The notes beneath the pieces were generated by a model. It did no database searches. It was not told where the DNA came from and worked only from the letters and a program-made list of their open reading frames with translations. A stretch of 64,000 nucleotides of DNA. Source: Weissella coleopterorum. GTDB taxonomy: Bacteria; Bacillota; Bacilli; Lactobacillales; Lactobacillaceae. Every line of letters begins with the position of its first letter. The stretch's first letter is position 1. A program made the position numbers and the translations under genes. Location: positions 1,302,001 through 1,366,000 of the forward strand of contig NZ_CP049888.1 of the NCBI RefSeq assembly GCF_011304355.1. The letters are read 5' to 3'. Shown here piece after piece: positions 51,436-59,800 of the stretch.

Positions 51436-51467
51436 AAAAACGCACCCAAACATAGTGAATGGGTGCG
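51436..51467 (-). terminator. Riboswitch-controlled terminator before pbuX
   Basis: CGCACCCA / TGGGTGCG stem followed by five T on the minus strand, 12 bases after the aptamer and about 120 bases before pbuX. Confidence 0.85.
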
Positions 51468-51479
51468 CAAAAAACTTCA

Positions 51480-51543
51480 TTTAGTAGTCTGCGTTTCGGT
51501 GCAGGTAGGAACTCGTTGGCCATTCTCCAACGATTATACTAAA
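51480..51543 (-). ncRNA. Purine riboswitch aptamer, guanine-type
   Basis: P1 TTTAGTA/TACTAAA encloses TATAATC, P2 CGTTGG/CCAACG, joining AGTTCCTACC, P3 around ACCGAAAC, and GACTAC. The C in GACTA (position 74 in the xpt numbering) indicates guanine or xanthine/hypoxanthine rather than adenine. It precedes a terminator, so ligand probably switches pbuX off. Confidence 0.9.
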
Positions 51544-51625
51544 CATTCATTGTTATTAATTTTTTTCATTATAAAAGATCAACCGGTGAATGGCAAGCCT
51601 TTTTCACAATTTACTTTAACGAAAT

Positions 51626-52319
51626 TTATTCAGCTGCCAATGTCAAAATTTCACCCTGCACGCCCAACTCTTTTTCAATTCGTGCTTGAAGCGCACGAAT
51701 CGCCTCTGCTCCACGTTCTTTCTGTATCTCAGTTATTCCTTCAATAATCAAAATCGCATCTTGTGTGGTTTCTGTTAACATCGTTCGCTGCGCATCGCGC
51801 CAATTTAAGGAACGACAAACCGCTCCCCGTGCATCATAATAAATTAATTCTTCTGGGAGAGCCGGTTCTGATTCATCAGCCCCCACGGGAATGAAAGCTT
51901 CACCGCCCTGGGCTAAGCCTAAGTGCATCGGTACTTCTACTGCTGCCAAATCTTCACCACCACAAGGTACCCCAAATTCTAACGAGATACTGTTATAGAT
52001 ATCCACCAATGGATTAATGGGTGCTAACTTTTTCCCCTGACCAACTCGTTTCAGCAATGCTTCAATCGATGAGCGGGCCCCCTTTTTTCTTTTTAAAATT
52101 AGTAAAGACTTGTCGCCACTCTTGAATAACGGCATTCTCCTTGAAGTCATCTTCTGATAAAAATTTTTTAGAAATTTCCATAGCTTCATCTAACAATTGT
52201 TTACTTCGAATTTCTCGTTCTGCCGATGAATGATTGTCAACTCCCTTCACCACTAAGGCAAAAATATTAGCCTCCGGAAAAATATTAAAAAAATCCTGAT
52301 CAATTACTAATGCTGTCAT
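51626..52319 (-). pseudogene. B3/B4 tRNA-binding-domain protein, one-base insertion
   Basis: Protein with the B3/4 domain of phenylalanyl-tRNA synthetase beta, found alone in many Firmicutes and thought to edit or bind tRNA. The first frame starts MTALVIDQDFFNIF at 52319 and reaches NFKKKKG; the second, one base off, continues ARSSIEALLKRVGQGKKLAPIN, SLEFGVPCGGEDL and YYDARGAVCRSLNWRDA. Without one base of the A6/G5 tract (G run 52078-52082, minus strand) a single 230-residue protein results. The start is one base after the GNAT stop. Confidence 0.82.
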
Positions 52320-52320
52320 A

Positions 52321-52848
52321 TTATTTTGCCCCTTTTAACTTATATTTTAATAGTAGATCGCGTTGAGCACTCCCACCTAGTTCAAAAATATGTTCACTAA
52401 ATGGGCTGAACCCTTGACTCTGATAAAACTGTAAAGCCGTTTGATTATGTTCCCACACCCCCAACCAAACGGTTTCTTTATCCGCTTTTCTCCCGATTTC
52501 TAAAGCATAATTCATCAAACTTTTTCCTAAGCCTTTTTGATGAAAGACCTGCCTAACGTAAATCCGCTCCACTTCCATCCAATTTTGTGTTTGCGGCTCC
52601 GACTGCGCTGAGCCAAAATTCAATTTTAAATAACCTGCTAATTGGTTATTCAATAAGATAAAGAAAAATTGACTTAGGGGATTTGCTATTTCTGCTTTTA
52701 ATATTTCAGGATGGTATGCCATTTGCACATATTTTTCAATATTTTCAGCTGAATTATATGGACCAAACGTTTCCATAAACGTTGCTCGACTAATTTCCTG
52801 TAATAAGTTCACCTAATGCAGTCCGACTGGCTTAATTTGAATTGTCAT
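52321..52848 (-). pseudogene. GNAT family N-acetyltransferase with early in-frame stop
   Basis: An ATG at 52848 with AAGAGGTC upstream opens MTIQIKPVGLH, then TAG at 52815-52813, then VNLLQEISRATFMETFGPYN in the same frame to the end. The family normally begins with such a lead, so one base change (probably GAG to TAG) seems to have made codon 12 a stop. Translation might restart at the following GTG (52812), leaving a 163-residue protein with acetyl-CoA loop QKGLGKSLMNYA. It lies downstream of marR. Confidence 0.75.
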
Positions 52849-52858
52849 TTTTGACCTC

Positions 52859-53314
52859 TTAATATATTCTTTTATAACCCTTTTTAACATCTTGCCAATC
52901 TTGCACTACATTCTGGGTAACTCTCTTCAACAATTTATCCATTACTTGAATTTCATCTGGTGACAATCCTTGCAGTGCTACTTGGGTGGAATAATCACTT
53001 TCACGAACTAACATATCATACAACTCTCGCCCTTTCTGGGAGCAATATAACTGTTGATTTTTCCGATTCATGGGATTTATTTTTTTTATAATTATATTTT
53101 GTTCTACCAATCGAGTAATCGCTCGATTAGTCGTAGTCTTATCCACACACAATAACTCCGATAATTGAATTTGAGTTATCCCAGGATTTTCGGTAATCCG
53201 ACTTAAGTATAAGTACTGTCCCCGAGCCAATTCAATTTCTTTAAATTCAATATTGCTTATCGAATCTAGTGCTCGCGCAATAGTTCCAATGTTTCGTAAA
53301 AACGTTTGATCCAA
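52859..53314 (-). CDS. MarR family transcriptional regulator
   Basis: 151 residues from a TTG at 53314 with GGAGG 10 bases upstream. Winged helix around TQIQLSELLCVDKTTTNRAITRLVEQNIIIKK (about 48-79). A perfect palindrome overlaps its promoter. Target unknown; the downstream GNAT and B3/4 genes and the upstream SMR pump are candidates. Confidence 0.88.
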   Translation of the reverse strand: MDQTFLRNIGTIARALDSISNIEFKEIELARGQYLYLSRITENPGITQIQLSELLCVDKTTTNRAITRLVEQNIIIKKINPMNRKNQQLYCSQKGRELYDMLVRESDYSTQVALQGLSPDEIQVMDKLLKRVTQNVVQDWQDVKKGYKRIY

Positions 53315-53354
53315 AATATTTTCACCTCCGCTCGATTAAAATAAATTCTACTTC

Positions 53355-53380
53355 ACTTTAGTTGCAAATGCAACTAAAGT
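53355..53380. promoter_or_regulatory. Perfect palindrome, probable MarR operator
   Basis: ACTTTAGTTGCA-AA-TGCAACTAAAGT, 12-base arms, ending one base before the SMR stop codon. A TTGCAA inside it can be the marR -35 box, so binding would repress marR. Confidence 0.7.
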
Positions 53381-53701
53381 TCAATGACCACTTGTAATTT
53401 TAATTCCAATAATACCTACTATTAACATGCCAATAAATAACCATGTCAACGGGTTGATTTGATCCTTGAAAAAAATCAACCCGACTAAAATCGATCCCAC
53501 TGCACCAATTCCAGTCCAAACAGGATAACCAATACTGAGCGGAAGATGTTTAACTGCTAAAGCTAAAAAGCCAAAACTCAACACCATCCCCATCAATGTC
53601 AGCATACTATATCCCAAATGTGTGAATCCTTGGCTTAATTTCATCGTAGTCGCCCATACGACTTCAAAAAGCCCCCCTAATATTAAATAAAACCACGTCA
53701 T
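53381..53701 (-). CDS. SMR family transporter (SugE/Gdx-like)
   Basis: 106 residues with four membrane segments and the essential Glu13 in GGLFEVVWATTMKLSQGF. The FEVVWA context is of the SugE/guanidinium-exporter branch rather than EmrE, but substrate cannot be fixed by sequence. Leader region holds a conditional-looking terminator. Confidence 0.85.
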   Translation of the reverse strand: MTWFYLILGGLFEVVWATTMKLSQGFTHLGYSMLTLMGMVLSFGFLALAVKHLPLSIGYPVWTGIGAVGSILVGLIFFKDQINPLTWLFIGMLIVGIIGIKITSGH

Positions 53702-53733
53702 CTCTTGATCCTCCTTTTAAAATTACAAAAAAA

Positions 53734-53777
53734 GGACTAGTTAAACTCTTCTATGACCTAATGAGTTTAAGCAGTCC
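53734..53777 (-). promoter_or_regulatory. Attenuator-like terminator in the SMR leader
   Basis: GGACT-CTTAAACTC pairs GAGTTTAA-TAGTCC followed by seven T, 33 bases before the SMR start. A second hairpin AGCATC-ACCG-GGTGCT (53795-53780) precedes it and a TATAAT (53822-53817) precedes that. The layout is that of a riboswitch or attenuator; the class is not identified. Confidence 0.6.
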
Positions 53778-53885
53778 CAAGCACCCGGTGATGCTCTTTG
53801 ATTCAATTGATTATATATTATAACTTATTTTGATACTGTTGGCATAAATTTCTATTTTAAGATCTTCATTTATTCAACTAGGTAA

Positions 53886-54419
53886 TTACACATCGGTTTC
53901 TAAAAATAATTGGTATACCACACGCTGATCATTTGGATCAGCATCCATATACACAATACCAGCCGCAAAAAATTTTGTTTTTTCAATAATGTGTTGCATT
54001 CTTAAATTTTGTTGGTGTGTGTCAATTCTAATTTCTTTAAATCCCAAATTAACGGCCACACTCATTAAATTACTAAATAAGAAATCTCCTAAATGTTGCC
54101 CAGCTTGTTGACCGCTAATTGCTACACGATGAATTGTTGCGTAAGCTTCGTTTGACCCTCGCCAAGTACCCTGATAAATTTTCCGATAATTCGGATCCGG
54201 TGTTGTTAACAATGTCGCTGTCCCCACAATTTGTTGATCCAATATCAATAAATATGTCATCCCTTTTTTGATATCAGTTAATAAATCCTGCTTTTGGGGA
54301 TAATTCCCTTGCCATTGTGGGATTCGATCGATCGCCAACTTTTGCTTGGCTCCTTGAATCAGCTGCTCAATTTTATCCAGATCTTGTTGCTTCGCTTTTC
54401 TCAGATAGATCGCTGGCAT
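53886..54419 (-). CDS. GNAT family N-acetyltransferase
   Basis: 177 residues. Acetyl-CoA loop region ISGQQAGQHLGDFLFSNL and DTHQQNLRMQHIIEKTKF fit GNAT proteins with a broad C-terminal binding region. Substrate unknown. 30 bases after the Crp-like regulator gene, same strand. Confidence 0.83.
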   Translation of the reverse strand: MPAIYLRKAKQQDLDKIEQLIQGAKQKLAIDRIPQWQGNYPQKQDLLTDIKKGMTYLLILDQQIVGTATLLTTPDPNYRKIYQGTWRGSNEAYATIHRVAISGQQAGQHLGDFLFSNLMSVAVNLGFKEIRIDTHQQNLRMQHIIEKTKFFAAGIVYMDADPNDQRVVYQLFLETDV

Positions 54420-54449
54420 AGTTTCCCCCTCAAAGATTCAATCACTTCT

Positions 54450-55139
54450 TTAATTTTTTTGAACATACCCTTTTAAATAATGCATGTCTCTAATAAGAAT
54501 ATATTTACCCGAATTATCAATTATATTTAATTTTGATAAATTTAACATAATACGTGACACAGAGTTTCGTGTCGTAATTCCACAAAATTCCGCAATTGTT
54601 CCTTGCGTAATTCGGTGTTTAATTACCACAGTTTCGTTTTCGGATGGCTTTCCAAAAAGTTGCCCACATTCATACAAAAAAGCACATACATTACCAGTTT
54701 TATTATTGCTCGTTTGCACCCTAATTTGATTAATATATTCATTAATTTTGCGACGGTAATATAATTTCAAATACTCCGACAATTTTGCATCCTGATTGAA
54801 CAGCTTCCAAAATTTTTCACGATTTACTTGTAAAAACGTTGCCTGTGTTGAATCTACTAAAACATCAACAGGTTGTTTATTTCTACCACCAGATTCTTCC
54901 TCGGTTAAAAGTGTCACAATTCCGGGATCAATCATATATTTAAGATTAACCAGTCTTTCATTGGCGCCCTTCAAAGAAGTAATAACAACCCCCTGTTTCA
55001 TAATATAAATATCACCTAAATCTTCACCTGCACGAACTAAATATTCTTTCCGCTTCAACGTAACCTCTTTAACGTCATTGTACGGTAACATATTTATTTG
55101 CTGAATTAAATACTCAATATATTCTTGTTCTGTGACCAT
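54450..55139 (-). CDS. Crp/Fnr family regulator, PrfA-like
   Basis: 229 residues from ATG 55139 (AAGGGG 12 bases upstream; ATG 55178 or TTG 55187 are alternatives). A cyclic-nucleotide-binding fold covers about 25-130 (YIMKQGVVITS, LVNLKYMIDPGIVTLL) and a Crp-type helix-turn-helix about 175-215 (GTIAEFCGITTRNSVSRIM). Length and these blocks resemble Listeria PrfA (237 residues). No N-terminal Cys cluster, so not an iron-sulphur FNR. Its own promoter carries a PrfA-box-like site shared with the adhesin promoters. Confidence 0.85.
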   Translation of the reverse strand: MVTEQEYIEYLIQQINMLPYNDVKEVTLKRKEYLVRAGEDLGDIYIMKQGVVITSLKGANERLVNLKYMIDPGIVTLLTEEESGGRNKQPVDVLVDSTQATFLQVNREKFWKLFNQDAKLSEYLKLYYRRKINEYINQIRVQTSNNKTGNVCAFLYECGQLFGKPSENETVVIKHRITQGTIAEFCGITTRNSVSRIMLNLSKLNIIDNSGKYILIRDMHYLKGYVQKN

Positions 55140-55294
55140 CGTGTCGTTGCACCCCTTATAAAAATTAAAATCTTTCATATTAATCAATATTTATTCCAAT
55201 TACCAAACCCTATTATGTTAGTATCTCAAATAATTTATGTTCTTACATTAACCTTCATAATCTACAAATAATTTACTCAGTTTTCCATATTAAC

Positions 55295-55300
55295 ATTATA
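55295..55300 (-). promoter_or_regulatory. -10 box of the PrfA-like regulator
   Basis: TATAAT on the minus strand, 67 bases downstream of the 14-bp box at 55368-55381. The -35 position is not recognisable, which fits an activator-dependent promoter. Confidence 0.55.
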
Positions 55301-55367
55301 TATCCACTGTATCTGAGTTATATTTTTAATTTTGCACAAAAACTCGACATTTTACGTTTGTAATTTG

Positions 55368-55381
55368 TTTACATTTGTCAC
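55368..55381. promoter_or_regulatory. PrfA-box-like site 3 (regulator promoter)
   Basis: TTTACATTTGTCAC, 12 of 14 identical to the adhesin sites GTTACATTTGTTAC. The spacer to TATAAT is 67 bases against 66 at the adhesins. Confidence 0.55.
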
Positions 55382-55564
55382 TTATGGGCTAATAGATTTT
55401 GCATAACCGAATTATTAATAAAACATTTTACGCAGGTCGGGAGAGTTAACTGAATTAAACAATATAGACTTCAGCTTAAGAAATTAGAAATAATTTCATC
55501 AGTAATAATCTTGAAGGTGACAATTGTCGCTAGCCCCTTCAATCCAGAATGTTATAATTCGACT

Positions 55565-55999
55565 ATGGAAAATAAATTTAGTTTAATACATTATGATTCA
55601 AAAAACGACCAAGAAGTTCAATATTCCGATGCTGAAATTACAGATCTGAAAATTGCTCAATTGGTCCATACAATTGCCAGTACTGCAGAGGACTTTGTTA
55701 TTATAACGCCAAACGTACCGATCAATGACAGTCTTTTTATGCAAATCATGGCGCTCAGCGATGATGATATGCATCTCGAAATCGGTTATGGTGATTACAA
55801 TTATATTTGTTATAAAAATATTGCAAAAGCGATTGTAGATTTACAGAATTATCATAACGAAATGCTCCCTGAATTAACTACATGGCAAAAATTCAATCTT
55901 CATAAGAAGGCCTTCTCATTTGCGAATAACTTCAAGCGCCTATTCCATCGCGACAAAAAAGATTCCGCTGATAAATATCAATCTAAAATTACTAAATAG
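55565..55999 (+). CDS. Hypothetical protein
   Basis: 144 residues from ATG 55565 (MENKFSLIHYDSKND); the frame is open to 55511 but lacks a ribosome site. No membrane segment; the middle is acidic (ALSDDDMHLEIGYGDY), the C-terminus strongly basic (NLHKKAFSFANNFKRLFHRDKK). No family recognised. TGTTATAAT, an extended -10, ends 7 bases before the ATG, so the mRNA may be leaderless. A terminator follows. Confidence 0.55.
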   Translation: MENKFSLIHYDSKNDQEVQYSDAEITDLKIAQLVHTIASTAEDFVIITPNVPINDSLFMQIMALSDDDMHLEIGYGDYNYICYKNIAKAIVDLQNYHNEMLPELTTWQKFNLHKKAFSFANNFKRLFHRDKKDSADKYQSKITK

Positions 56000-56000
56000 A

Positions 56001-56037
56001 AAACCGTTCGTTATAATTTAATAACTACGGTTTTTTT
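56001..56037 (+). terminator. Terminator of the 55.6 kb hypothetical gene
   Basis: AAACCGT-GTTAT / ATAAC-ACGGTTT followed by seven T on the plus strand. Confidence 0.75.
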
Positions 56038-56215
56038 ATATAGGGCGCTATTAATGGGCATTACTACTATGCCATCAACGTATTATCAATTTAATTTGGA
56101 TGCTTGATATTGTTCCTATTTCCGAGCAAGTATCGCTTGCTTTGCATGTGCCAGTACTAATTGCTTTTAATCAGACACAAAGTAGTCTTTAATAAAATAT
56201 GAAAGAGGTGAGGAT

Positions 56216-56974
56216 ATGAGTTTTCAGCATGATATCAAAAAATTAAGGGTCGATCATAATATGACTCAAAAAGAACTGGCAAATTTAATTCACGTTAGCC
56301 GTCAGACGATTTCGGCGTGGGAAAATGGGAAAAATTATCCCAGCTTAGAAGTTTTACGTGCATTGAGTGCTGTCTTCGACATTTCTTTTGAAAAAATACT
56401 ATTTGGAGAAGAACTTATGCATACAAAAGAAACTATTGCCGAAACAATCAATCAAGATTTATCTTTAAAGCGTAGATATAAAAAAGCGACAATGATCCTT
56501 AGTTCCATTATATTATTACTTATTTTATGGATCAGTATTTTAATACTGGGCTATCAAAAAGGAATTGATACGATCGATCGATTTGATCCTTTTTTACAAT
56601 ATTCAGTAGCCTATACTAAAGCCCCCAATAATAAAATTACTAATCCAAATAATGCTCAAGATGGAAAATGGACTAAATGGTTTTCTGACAATGAGATGGG
56701 GACACAATGGTCTAAATTAACTTTATCTACCGGGCTTAATCCAGGATTAGATGATCCCTATGTGATGGCTTACCACAAAGGCAGCTATGTTAAAATTGCC
56801 CGATTTGTGCCTGGTAATTCCGTAAATTCAATTATCAAAAGTAATATCTCTGCTATTGATCGCTTAGTTCATTCTAAAAGCCACGATAATTTAAGTTTAA
56901 ATATGTCATCTGAAGATAAATTAAAAAATAAAATCCATTCTAACCATGCAATTCAAGAATTAGTAATACAATAA
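56216..56974 (+). CDS. XRE regulator with a membrane span and extracellular domain
   Basis: 252 residues: helix-turn-helix at about 6-60 (MTQKELANLIHVSRQTISAWENGK), one membrane segment at about 92-112, then a roughly 140-residue outside domain (SVAYTKAPNNK to QELVIQ) I do not recognise. This layout would let an outside signal act on DNA binding. GAGG lies 7 bases upstream. It stands alone between the hypothetical gene and the adhesin cluster. Confidence 0.75.
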   Translation: MSFQHDIKKLRVDHNMTQKELANLIHVSRQTISAWENGKNYPSLEVLRALSAVFDISFEKILFGEELMHTKETIAETINQDLSLKRRYKKATMILSSIILLLILWISILILGYQKGIDTIDRFDPFLQYSVAYTKAPNNKITNPNNAQDGKWTKWFSDNEMGTQWSKLTLSTGLNPGLDDPYVMAYHKGSYVKIARFVPGNSVNSIIKSNISAIDRLVHSKSHDNLSLNMSSEDKLKNKIHSNHAIQELVIQ

Positions 56975-57187
56975 AGAGAGCAGTTATTGAACCTCTCCTC
57001 CCGAATTACGACATCAATTAAGCAGGTAAAGCACTACAGATAAATATAGTGTCTACGCCTCAAATAAATAATTTTTTTATTATGACCATATTTACTCAAA
57101 TAAGCCCTATCACGTTTAAAAAACGGCAGTATTTAATTCGATGACCTAAGCCCATATTGATTTTTACACTCCACGGGCGGAGATAAT
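56975..57187. other. Non-coding stretch before the adhesin cluster
   Basis: AT-rich sequence of about 210 bases without an ORF, repeat or box that I can support; the terminator at 57188 follows. Confidence 0.5.
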
Positions 57188-57222
57188 AAAAAAGCCAAGT
57201 GAATTCATCGCTTGGCTTTTTT
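57188..57222. terminator. Converging terminator
   Basis: AAAAAAGCCAAG / CTTGGCTTTTTT perfect 12-base arms, T and A runs on both sides. It can end the 56.2 kb gene (plus) and the adhesin at 57.3 kb (minus). Confidence 0.85.
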
Positions 57223-57306
57223 AAATATATTAATCGTAATACTTAATTTTTAACAAACAGCCCTATCTTTACTTTATATAATTATCAATAGAATGTTGCT
57301 AAATTA

Positions 57307-59549
57307 TTATTTGCGCTTCTTCCAAACTACTAATCCGGCCAATGAAGCTAATCCAACACTCACAATTCCAACTAGGGTGACCTTTTCAGTCGACGTCTTT
57401 GGCAACATCGTTTGAACGCGCTCAACCACATTATTGACAACGTTATTGACCGTTGAATTATTATCTGCGGGCTGATCTGTATCATCGGAATGATCCGGTA
57501 TATCAGGTTTTGCTGGGTCACTTGGTTTTACGGTATTGTCGTCATTCCTAGTGTAAATATAAGTCACAGTCTGTGCCTTGTCAGTAAACTCTCCGTTGGT
57601 TGATCCCTTAACTTCCTTGAAGGTATATCCAGTAAGCTCTTTCTTAGCAGTCGTATACTTATCGCCAATATTTCCAGTCTTCACTTCTGATTTGGCAAGC
57701 TCCTGACCATTTTCATCCGTATACTTGACGGTTACATCCGCCCCTTTTTTAGGATTCTTAGTATAAACGTACGTTACTGTTTGATCACTAGCCTTAAAGA
57801 TACCATTTTCTGTACCTTGGACTTTTTTAATCGTGTAGCCATTAATATCTTTTTGTTTCGTCGTATAATGGTCTCCCGCTTTACCAGTCAAAGCTTCTGT
57901 CTTGGCTAATTCTCGGTTGGCCTCGTCTACATATTTAACTGTCACTTTCCCATTGACAACTGGCTTTGTAGGCGTTGCGGTGGTAACTTTTTTGTAAACC
58001 ATCGTGACCGTTTGAGCTTGATCGGTAAATTTACCTGTCTCATTGCCAGCTTTTGCAGATTGGAAAACAAAACCTGGAATTGTCTGTTTTTCTGCGGTAT
58101 ATGTTCTACCGATATTACCTTTTAATGTATTGTCTTGAGCTAAAGCCTTTCCGGTTTCATCAACATATTTAACCGTGACGTGCGCACCCTTCACAGGTTC
58201 CCACACGTAGGTATCTGCATCTTTTGCACCATTAAAATTATTCATCAGATCAGCTGATGTCCATGAATTTTCACCAGTGGGGGTATCGGCGGATCCTGAA
58301 CCAACGTTACGCCAATTCCCATGATATTGATACCCATTGAGATTTTGTTTACCCGCTTCAGGCAAACCAACATTGTACTTTTTTCCCCCCAACCTACGCT
58401 GTTTAAATTGTTTTTCGGTCCTATTTTTAATTCTTCTAACTGTGACATATCGGCTAACATTCCCGTTAAGCCTTGAGTATATGTATCACTTTCAATATTT
58501 TCATGATCTAACGTCAACATTTCATTATTGGTCATATCAATTTTAGAAATATCCAATTTTTTAATTGATGATGCGCCATTAAACATATTTCTCACACCAA
58601 TAAGTTGCCCAGTCGTCCAATTTTCAATATCAACTGAGGTCAAACTGGTATCCTTACGAAACATACTGTTTAAAGCATTAACATGTGATAAATCCCATGC
58701 TCCAGTTTTGACGGTTTTTAATGAGGCATCATACGAGAACATACTCGTGACAGTCTTAGCATTAGCCATATCAAAATTGGAAACGTCTAAATTTGATATA
58801 TATGGAGTCATGGCAAACATATACGTGAAACTGACTCCATTTGACGTATTAAAATTGGACACATCTAATTCCTTAATATTTCCCATCCCTGAAAACATCC
58901 GGTCAAAATGCTTACCATTTGCTGTATCCAAATGAGAAACATCCAAACTTTTTAGATTGCGCATATGATAGAACGTACCCCAAAATGAAACTACTTGAGA
59001 TGAATCAAAGTTAGATAAATCTAATGATTCGTACGATGTTTCCGCAAAAAGATAATTAAAGTTTGTTAAATTAGACGTATCAATATTATTCATACCTTCA
59101 ATCACAGTAGCTTTGGTAGAATTAGTGAATAGTTCAATTGTGTCATTATTGTTAGCAATAATTTTTACTTTTCCATCAAATTTCACGTGTTCTGCATTTT
59201 GGATATCTTCAAGTAATCCGTTATTAACTACATCCGCTCCTCCATTGGCAGTATATGTGCCAGCATGATAAGTCACCGTCTTCGTTGTTGCATCATACGA
59301 GTAAGGTAATCCATTTACTGTTGCATCTTCAGTTTCTGAAGTTGCTTTGTTAGTTTGTGCATCAACGTTATTATTATTTTGCTGAATATTTTTTTGAGTG
59401 GATTTATGATTGTTTTTGTTAATCGATTCGGATGAACTTTGACTACTTGAATTACTACCAATATTCGATTGTTCATCAGCTAAGGCCACCAAAGGATTCA
59501 TCAATCCTAAAATAGTAGTGCTTAATAATAAATACTTACTTATTTTCAT
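57307..59549 (-). pseudogene. LPXTG-type adhesin, BspA repeats plus three MucBP domains, one-base deletion
   Basis: Secreted protein with signal peptide to about 25 (STTILGLMNPLVALAD). The first frame has BspA-like DUF285 leucine-rich repeats (about 150-390, e.g. MFSGMGNIKELDVSNFNTSN) and goes out of frame after LNSVGWG. The second frame has YNVGLPEAGK, three MucBP domains (each VTVKYxDE...VTYxYTK) and a wall anchor LPKTSTEK, hydrophobic stretch, KKRK. The break is in a G6A6 tract (58379-58390); one more base joins a 747-residue protein. AGGAG lies 8 bases before the start. It has its own promoter with a PrfA-like box. Confidence 0.85.
57551..58051 (-). repeat. 501-bp repeat copy A (MucBP domains)
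   Basis: Nearly identical to 61210-61710, same length, in the second adhesin gene. It covers the last two MucBP domains and most of the first. Large enough for homologous exchange. Confidence 0.85.
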
Positions 59550-59609
59550 TTTTAATACTCCTAATTAATAAATTAACAATTTTAAGTTTCATTTAATATC
59601 AACTCTGAA

Positions 59610-59615
59610 ATTATA
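59610..59615 (-). promoter_or_regulatory. -10 box of adhesin A promoter
   Basis: TATAAT in the context AATATATAATTT, 66 bases downstream of PrfA-box-like site 1. No good -35 box. Confidence 0.5.
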
Positions 59616-59681
59616 TATTAAAAATGGCGTATATTAATATTGCTTATTTCACGATATAAGCGTAATTTTTGTTTTAATTGC

Positions 59682-59695
59682 GTTACATTTGTTAC
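59682..59695. promoter_or_regulatory. PrfA-box-like site 1 (adhesin A promoter)
   Basis: GTTACATTTGTTAC, a near palindrome identical (in reverse) to site 2 at 63105. It shares 9 of 12 fixed positions with the Listeria PrfA box TTAACA-NN-TGTTAA. Confidence 0.6.
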
Positions 59696-59753
59696 TTTTT
59701 GTATTTTTTAAATAACTGAATTTTATGACTTACGTTTGCATTACAAGTTCTAA

Positions 59754-59793
59754 CAAAAAAGCTTCAACAGTTAAGTCAAAGCAATTATTATTA
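59754..59793 (-). terminator. Terminator of the Cna-B gene
   Basis: GCTT-TGACTTAACTGTTG-AAGC followed by six T on the minus strand. A close copy lies before the other adhesin operon at about 63150-63172. Confidence 0.5.
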
Positions 59794-59800
59794 ATCTATT

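Noticed and set aside
51314..51523. N-terminal extension of pbuX across the riboswitch
   Set aside because: That frame reads through the aptamer and terminator; NCS2 sequence and a ribosome site start at 51313.
56125..56141. Hairpin AGCAAG-TATCG-CTTGCT before the XRE gene
   Set aside because: Short stem without a T tract and with no clear role; could be chance.
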